Source: Mycolicibacterium lutetiense
GTDB lineage: Bacteria > Actinomycetota > Actinomycetes > Mycobacteriales > Mycobacteriaceae
NCBI RefSeq assembly: GCF_017876775.1
Contig: NZ_JAGIOP010000002.1
Location: 1,240,001-1,304,000, forward strand
Length of the DNA: 64,000 nucleotides
Reading direction: 5' to 3'
Each line of letters opens with the position of its first letter. Position 1 is the stretch's first letter. Below, piece by piece: positions 59,059-64,000 of this stretch. The position numbers and the translations under genes were made by a program. The notes under the pieces are model-generated. The model saw nothing but the letters and a program-made list of their open reading frames with translations. It ran no database searches and was not told where the DNA came from.

Positions 59059-59131
59059 TACCCCCGATGGGATTCGAACCCACGCTACCGCCGTGAGAGG
59101 GCGGCGTCCTAGGCCGCTAGACGACGGGGGC
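59059..59131 (-). tRNA. tRNA-Glu (anticodon CTC)
   Basis: The minus strand reads as a full cloverleaf: acceptor GCCCCCG/CGGGGGT with discriminator A, D-arm, anticodon stem CCGCC/GGCGG around CTCTCAC, and T-arm GTGGG-TTCGAAT-CCCAT. The anticodon is CTC. CCA is not encoded. It lies with tRNA-Gln downstream of gltX. Confidence 0.95.
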
Positions 59132-59202
59132 TAGAACTTCCGGATGGTCAGCATAGCTCAGGCGATCGTGCTCACCTAATCCGACTGAACCACTCCGGAT
59201 GG

Positions 59203-59274
59203 CTGGGGTACCAGGACTCGAACCTAGAATGAGGGAATCAGAATCCCTAGTGTTGCCAATTACACCATACCCCA
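59203..59274 (-). tRNA. tRNA-Gln (anticodon CTG)
   Basis: Minus-strand cloverleaf with acceptor TGGGGTA/TACCCCA and discriminator G, D-loop TAATTGG, anticodon stem AGGGA/TCCCT around TTCTGAT, and T-arm ending CTAGG-TTCGAGT-CCTGG. The anticodon is CTG. In bacteria of this group Gln-tRNA is made by amidation of Glu-tRNA-Gln, the product of the adjacent gltX. Confidence 0.95.
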
Positions 59275-59402
59275 TTAATTGCCCATCACCGCAGGTCACA
59301 GGCAATTTCGATCCGATCGACTCAGCGGGGGCTTCCCCGTTTTGCTTTTCGAACCGACGAGCAGACTACCAAAGATTTAGGGCGCTTTTCACCACCGGCC
59401 GC

Positions 59403-60866
59403 TCACCCGCGGCCCCGGGCAGCCCGCAACCGCGCCAGACTGCGGTCAGCTCCCAGCAGTTCCATCGACTCGAACAGCGGCGGGCTGATCGTCGCCCCTG
59501 TGACCGCCACACGGATCGGCCCGAACGCCTTCCGTGGCTTGAGCTCCAGACCGTCCAGAAGCGCTGTCTTGAGCGCCGCCTCGATGTTGGCGGTGTTCCA
59601 CTCCCCGACGCCTTCCAAGGCGCTCAGCGCGGCGTCCAGGACCGGTGCGGACTCTTCGCGAAGTTCCTTGGCCGCTGCCTTCTCGTCGATCTCGTAGGAG
59701 TCGTCGTCGAAGAACTTCAGCAGCCCCCACGCATCGCCCAGGACGACGATGCGGGTCTGGATCAGCGCCGCGGCTTCGGCGAATGCGGCGTCGTCCAAAC
59801 CGGTGTCGTGACCGTGGCCGTCGAGGTAAGCGCGCAGCCGGGCGGTGAAATCCTCTGCCGTCAGCAGCCGGATGTGCTCGGCGTTGATCGCGTCGGCCTT
59901 CTTCTGGTCGAATCGCGCCGGGTTCGAGTTGACGTCGGCCACATCGAACGCGGCCACCATCTCGTCGAGGCTGAACACGTCATGATCGTCGGCGATCCCC
60001 CAGCCCAGCAGCGCCAGATAGTTCAGCAGGCCCTCAGGCAGGAAGCCGCGGTCGCGGTGCAGGAACAGATTCGACTGCGGATCGCGCTTGGACAACTTCT
60101 TGTTGCCGTCGCCGAGAACACTTGGCAGATGGGCGAACTGAGGCACCTGCTCGGCCACACCGATCCGCATCAACGCCTGATACAGCGCGATCTGGCGCGG
60201 TGTCGATGGCATGATGTCCTCGCCGCGCAGCACGTGGGTGATCTTCATCATCGCGTCGTCGACCGGGTTGACCAAGGTGTACAACGGATCTCCGTTGGCG
60301 CGGGTGATCGCGAAATCCGGCACCGAACCCGCCGGGAAGCTCACCTGGCCGCGCACCAGATCGGTCCAGCCGAGGTCCTCATCGGGCATGCGTAGCCGCA
60401 GCACGGGCTTGCGGCCCTCGTCGGCGAACGCCCGGCGCTGCTCGTCGGTCAGGTCGCGGTCGTAATTGTCGTACCCGAGTTTCGGATTGCGCCCCGCTGC
60501 CAAGTGCCGCGCCTCGACTTCTTCGGGCGTCGAAAACGCCTCGTAGACCTCGCCGGCCGTCAGCAGGCGCGCGATCACGTCACGGTAGATCTCGCTGCGC
60601 TGCGACTGCCGGTACGGCTCGTACGGACCGCCGACCTCTGGCCCCTCGTCCCAGTCCAGACCCAGCCACCGCAGGGCGTCGAGGATCGCCGCGTAGCTTT
60701 CGTCGCTGTCACGCGCGGCATCGGTGTCCTCGATGCGGAAGACGAAGGCCCCGCCGGTGTGCCGGGCGTAGGCCCAGTTGAACAGGGCCGTGCGCACCAA
60801 ACCGACGTGCGGGGTGCCGGTCGGCGACGGGCAGAACCTCACCCTGACATTTGAACTGGTCATCAC
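59403..60866 (-). CDS. gltX: Glutamyl-tRNA synthetase
   Basis: GltX charges tRNA-Glu (and, in organisms without GlnRS, tRNA-Gln) with glutamate. The 487-residue product has the class I HIGH motif as [34 protein letters not shown], and the KMSKS motif as [11 protein letters not shown]. It overlaps the FAA-hydrolase gene by four bases. The tRNA-Glu and tRNA-Gln genes are just downstream. Confidence 0.97.
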   Translation of the reverse strand: MMTSSNVRVRFCPSPTGTPHVGLVRTALFNWAYARHTGGAFVFRIEDTDAARDSDESYAAILDALRWLGLDWDEGPEVGGPYEPYRQSQRSEIYRDVIARLLTAGEVYEAFSTPEEVEARHLAAGRNPKLGYDNYDRDLTDEQRRAFADEGRKPVLRLRMPDEDLGWTDLVRGQVSFPAGSVPDFAITRANGDPLYTLVNPVDDAMMKITHVLRGEDIMPSTPRQIALYQALMRIGVAEQVPQFAHLPSVLGDGNKKLSKRDPQSNLFLHRDRGFLPEGLLNYLALLGWGIADDHDVFSLDEMVAAFDVADVNSNPARFDQKKADAINAEHIRLLTAEDFTARLRAYLDGHGHDTGLDDAAFAEAAALIQTRIVVLGDAWGLLKFFDDDSYEIDEKAAAKELREESAPVLDAALSALEGVGEWNTANIEAALKTALLDGLELKPRKAFGPIRVAVTGATISPPLFESMELLGADRSLARLRAARGRG

Positions 60867-61666
60867 TTTCCTTTACGCACAACGGGATTGGTAAGGGTGC
60901 CGATGCCTTCGACGGTGACGCTCACGGTGTCCCCGTCTTCGATCGGGCCCACCCCCTCGGGGGTTCCGGTAAGGATCAGGTCACCCGGCAGCAGCGTCAT
61001 CACGGCCGAGACCCACTCGACGATGGCACCGATGTCGTGGATCATCAGCGAGGTCCGGCTGCGCTGGCGCACTTCGCTTTCGCCGGCCGAGCCGGCAATC
61101 CCGTGTGCGACCTCGGTGCGGATCTCCAGATCCGAGGGGTCGAGGTCGGTGACGATCCACGGGCCCGCGGGGCAGAAGGTGTCGTGCCCCTTGGCCCGCA
61201 TCCACTGGCCGTCCTTGGCCTGCTGGTCGCGCGCCGAGACGTCGTTGGCAATGGTGTAGCCCAGGATGTTCTCGGCGGCCCGCGCGGCGGGCACATCCTT
61301 GCAGGGCCGCCCGATGACGATCGCCAACTCGCCCTCGTGATGAACCGGATTGGCGTCGGCCGGCAGCTGGATCGGCACGTTGGGCCCGATGATCGCGGTG
61401 TTGGGTTTGAGGAAGATCACCGGATCCTCGGGAGCTGCCCCGCCCATCTCTGCGGCGTGGGCCTCATAGTTCTTGCCCATGCAGATGACCTTGCTGGCCA
61501 GGATGGGTGCCAGCAGGCGGACGTCGGCCAGCGGCCAGCTCCGTCCGGTGAACGTGGGGTTGCCGAAGGGGTGCTCGGCAATCTCTTTGCAGACGGCATC
61601 GGCACCGTCGCCTTCAACACTGACGAAAGCGACGCCGTCGGGACTGGCAATTCGACCTAAACGCAT
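60863..61666 (-). CDS. FAA-hydrolase family protein (Rv2993c type)
   Basis: The 267-residue protein belongs to the fumarylacetoacetate-hydrolase superfamily (HHDD isomerase / 2-oxo acid hydrolase type). Motifs include [52 protein letters not shown] and [14 protein letters not shown]. Members need a divalent metal and cleave or isomerise 2-oxo acids in aromatic degradation or act as oxaloacetate decarboxylases. Substrate unknown. It is the Rv2993c equivalent, overlaps gltX by four bases and is probably cotranscribed. Confidence 0.9.
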   Translation of the reverse strand: MRLGRIASPDGVAFVSVEGDGADAVCKEIAEHPFGNPTFTGRSWPLADVRLLAPILASKVICMGKNYEAHAAEMGGAAPEDPVIFLKPNTAIIGPNVPIQLPADANPVHHEGELAIVIGRPCKDVPAARAAENILGYTIANDVSARDQQAKDGQWMRAKGHDTFCPAGPWIVTDLDPSDLEIRTEVAHGIAGSAGESEVRQRSRTSLMIHDIGAIVEWVSAVMTLLPGDLILTGTPEGVGPIEDGDTVSVTVEGIGTLTNPVVRKGK

Positions 61667-61717
61667 TTGACCAGGGTAGTGCGCAGCGTCAGCGTGAACG
61701 CCCCGAGTCGGTTTTCG

Positions 61718-62914
61718 TCATTGCCCGTCGAACAGCGAGGCCAGAAACGGTGTGGAGTCCGGGACCGAGGCCAGCACGGTGCCGGAGTGATCCTCGTCGG
61801 GATAGACCTTGAGTGTGACGTCCTGGCCGTTGGCGCGTAGCTGATCGGCAAGCTGCTGCGACATGTTCGGCGGGACATCGCGGTCCAGCAGTCCGACGCC
61901 GAGGAAGATCGGCCGGTCGTAGCCGCTGGTCGGCGTGCCCAGGTAGGCGTCGAGCGCCTCGGTCAGCCCGGGCAGGCTGGCCAGTGGCGCGCGGAAGTAC
62001 GCGATCGGCGTCATACCGGTGAGCTGCTGGTCGAGTTGCGGCTTGCACAGCGTCTCCGCCTTGGCGACCGCGTCCAGCCCAGCGGGGGTGAGCACGCTGT
62101 CGATGTCGAGATCGGGCCGAGCCTCCCGCACCCCGGCCAGGATGTAACCGGTGTAGCTGTTGGCCGCGGGTCCCGTGTTCGGCGGCAGCGCCATGTCCGG
62201 CCCGGCCTGCTTGACGATGCCCTCGACATTGAACGGTGTCCCGGTCGCCACCACGCCGCGGTAGTCCAGCCCGGTGCCGCGGCTGAATTCGGTGGCCCAG
62301 CGCGCGCTGTTGACCGCGGCGCCGCCGCCCTGCGACTGGCCCACGATGGCCCATCTCGGTGACAACGGCAGATCCATCTGGTGCATGGCGATCACCGAAT
62401 CGACGACGCTGTGCGCGGTGGCCACGCTGTTGAGGTAGCTCATCAGGCCGGGGGTGCCCAGCCCGGCATAGTCGGAGCCGACAACGGCGTAACCCTGGTC
62501 GAGCCAGTGCGTCAGGTATTCGACATCCCGACCGCTGCGCGGCTGCGCCGAGGGAGCGCAATCGTCGCCGAGTCCTACGGTGCCGTGTGCCCACGCGATC
62601 GTCGGCCAGCCGCCCTGGGGCGCCTGGCCATGTGGAATGAACACCGCCGCGGTGCTGACAGCCGGTGAATCGTGCTGATCGACAGTTGAATAGAGGATGC
62701 GGTAGGCACGCTGCGCACCCGGAACCGACAGCGCGGGATCCAGCGGAGCGGTCTCGATCAGGCTGCCGGGGGTAGGAATCGGCGCGTCGTAGTGACGGAC
62801 ATCCAAGCCGGACCAGTCCGGCTCGGCCGCCGACGCGGTGGGTAGGACCACGAATCCACACATCATCACGACGGCTACCGCCGGCCACAGTTTCACGGGC
62901 ACAGCGTATTGCAC
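61718..62914 (-). CDS. Exported lipase/alpha-beta hydrolase
   Basis: This 398-residue protein has a signal peptide (AVAVVMMCGFVVLPTASA, cleavage near ASAAEP) and a secretory-lipase fold: AWAHGTVGLGDDCAP, the nucleophile elbow VGQSQGGGAA and the late motifs DEDHSGTVLAS (His) and FLGVGLLDRDVPP (Asp). Family members hydrolyse acylglycerols or other esters. Possible GTG starts are 62914, 62902 and 62896; the signal peptide is best from the last. No equivalent is present in M. tuberculosis between gltX and Rv2994, so it is accessory. Confidence 0.85.
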   Translation of the reverse strand: MQYAVPVKLWPAVAVVMMCGFVVLPTASAAEPDWSGLDVRHYDAPIPTPGSLIETAPLDPALSVPGAQRAYRILYSTVDQHDSPAVSTAAVFIPHGQAPQGGWPTIAWAHGTVGLGDDCAPSAQPRSGRDVEYLTHWLDQGYAVVGSDYAGLGTPGLMSYLNSVATAHSVVDSVIAMHQMDLPLSPRWAIVGQSQGGGAAVNSARWATEFSRGTGLDYRGVVATGTPFNVEGIVKQAGPDMALPPNTGPAANSYTGYILAGVREARPDLDIDSVLTPAGLDAVAKAETLCKPQLDQQLTGMTPIAYFRAPLASLPGLTEALDAYLGTPTSGYDRPIFLGVGLLDRDVPPNMSQQLADQLRANGQDVTLKVYPDEDHSGTVLASVPDSTPFLASLFDGQ

Positions 62915-62980
62915 GCGTGCGGTGTCTCATATTGTGGAATCAAAGTTCAATATCTTGGGACGCCGTGGAACGATGCACCC

Positions 62981-64000
62981 ATGCCCGTTTCGTCGATCAG
63001 CACGTTCCGCCGCTGGTCGATGCTGGCGATCGCACTGGCGGCCACCACCTGCGCCAACGTATTCATCAACGGCGCGGCGTTTCTGATTCCAACGCTGCAC
63101 GCCGAGCACGGTCTGGATCTGGCCAAAGCAGGTCTGCTGTCATCGATGCCGAGCTTCGGGCTCGTCCTCACCCTGATCGCGTGGGGCTACGTCGTCGACC
63201 GGGTGGGCGAACGGATCGTGTTGACGGTGGGCTCGGTCTTGACTGCCGCAGCGGCGTTCGGCGCGGCTTCCGCGGATTCCCTGGTGATGGTCGGGGTGTT
63301 CCTACTGCTGGGTGGAATGGCTGCGGCCAGCAGCAATTCGGCCAGCGGGCGGGTCGTGGTCGGCTGGTTTCCGCCCGAGCAACGTGGGCTGGCGATGGGA
63401 ATCCGGCAGACCGCAACGCCCTTGGGCGTGGGCTTGGGCGCATTGGTCATTCCACGCGTGGCCGAATCCCATGGCGTGGCAATCGCATTGCTGTTCCCTG
63501 CCATCCTGTGCGTCCTGTCCGCGGCGATTTGTGCTGTGGGAGTACTGGATCCACCACGACCGCCCCGTCATGAGGCGCCGGCCGAACACCTGGCCAACCC
63601 CTACCGGGGCTCGAACGTGTTGTGGCGCATCCATGCCGTGTCGGTGCTGCTGGTGGTTCCCCAGGGCCTGGTCTGGACGTTCACCCTGGTGTGGCTGATG
63701 AGCGATCGGGGTTGGTCTGCCGCGTCGGCCGGCACACTGGTCACCGTGGCCCAGTTACTGGGCGCCGCTGGGCGGATCGCCGCGGGCCGGTGGTCCGATG
63801 TGGTTGGGCTACGCCTACGGCCCATCCGGGCCATCGCGTTGGCCGCGGCTGCGACGATGGGCCTGCTGGCACTCACCGATTGGCTGGGTTCGCCGGTCAG
63901 TGTTGCGCTGATCGTGATCGCGTCGGTGATCACGGTGTCCGACAACGGTTTGGCGTTCACGGCGATCGCCGAGATCGCCGGACCGTTCTGGAGTGGACGC
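62981..64000 (+). CDS. MFS transporter (Rv2994 type), truncated by the window end
   Basis: The frame starts at ATG 62981 (MPVSSISTFRRWSMLAIALA) and stays open to base 64000 over 340 codons, so the C-terminus is outside. It has a repeated pattern of hydrophobic helices and an MFS loop motif between helices 2 and 3 (WGYVVDRVGERIVL), then RGLAMGIRQTATPLG. It probably exports or imports a small molecule; substrate unknown. It is divergent from the exported lipase gene, 66 bases away. Confidence 0.9.
   Translation, partial: MPVSSISTFRRWSMLAIALAATTCANVFINGAAFLIPTLHAEHGLDLAKAGLLSSMPSFGLVLTLIAWGYVVDRVGERIVLTVGSVLTAAAAFGAASADSLVMVGVFLLLGGMAAASSNSASGRVVVGWFPPEQRGLAMGIRQTATPLGVGLGALVIPRVAESHGVAIALLFPAILCVLSAAICAVGVLDPPRPPRHEAPAEHLANPYRGSNVLWRIHAVSVLLVVPQGLVWTFTLVWLMSDRGWSAASAGTLVTVAQLLGAAGRIAAGRWSDVVGLRLRPIRAIALAAAATMGLLALTDWLGSPVSVALIVIASVITVSDNGLAFTAIAEIAGPFWSGR

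Noticed and set aside
58822..59112. Plus-strand open frame across the palindromic repeats and tRNA-Glu
   Set aside because: It runs through a terminator and an antisense tRNA and its sequence is unlike any protein family.
62924..62965. ATATTG/CAATAT inverted repeat between the exported lipase gene and the MFS gene as an operator
   Set aside because: Six-base arms with a long spacer in an AT-richer promoter region are weak evidence and no regulator is adjacent.

Overview
The window is high-GC chromosomal DNA from a mycobacterium, most likely a rapidly growing Mycolicibacterium-type species. The gene order follows, almost gene for gene, the M. tuberculosis segment from about Rv2901c to Rv2994. 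Typical mycobacterial genes are present (sepIVA, lipN, lppW, fbiD, hupB with its lysine-rich tail), as are frequent GTG starts, leaderless-type promoters and a GlnR-type box. The whole PDIM/PGL lipid locus that lies between Rv2927c and Rv2965c in M. tuberculosis is missing: sepIVA is followed directly by coaD. Locus-tag equivalences are from memory of the H37Rv map, not from a search.

Layout. 1-6.1 kb: minus-strand translation and secretion genes (rplS-lepB-rnhB-DUF2469 and rpsP-khpA-rimM-trmD) with the lipoprotein gene lppW between them. 6.1-8.1 kb: a SnoaL-like gene, then an IS200/IS605 remnant with a wrecked tnpA, an intact tnpB and a clear right-end hairpin. 8.1-11.6 kb: two tandem S11 D,D-carboxypeptidases and a CysJ-like diflavin reductase. 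11.6-20.3 kb: an amidohydrolase, ffh, the nitrogen-control operon amt-glnB-glnD and ftsY. 20.3-22.3 kb: an inserted PE-PPE-domain exported protein. 22.3-31 kb: smc, acyP, an OsmC protein, mutM, rnc, DUF177 and sepIVA. 31-36.8 kb: pyc-rsmD-coaD, a VKOR/DsbA pair. 36.8-44.5 kb: lipN, two aldo/keto reductases, an exported HNH nuclease, recG, a DhaL-like protein and rpmB. 44.7-55.7 kb: a small lipoprotein, ung, thiL, a stand-alone Lrp-type domain, ddl, a cystathionine gamma-lyase-like enzyme, gpsA, fbiD, ppk, mutT1 and hupB. 55.9-64 kb: leuCD with a divergent IclR regulator, tRNA-Glu and tRNA-Gln, gltX, an FAA hydrolase, an exported lipase and a truncated MFS transporter gene.

How the genes work together. 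Most are housekeeping: ribosome assembly and protein export, nitrogen sensing (Amt, PII and its modifying enzyme under a GlnR box), chromosome compaction (Smc, HupB), cell-wall synthesis and septation (Ddl, SepIVA, S11 carboxypeptidases), repair (RnhB, MutM, Ung, RecG, MutT1), leucine synthesis, and cofactor synthesis (CoA, thiamine, F420). The accessory parts are the IS/TnpB remnant, the PE-PPE gene, the duplicated carboxypeptidase and reductase genes, the exported lipase, and a set of palindromic intergenic repeats. The most interesting regulatory and structural signals are in these parts and are listed as findings.
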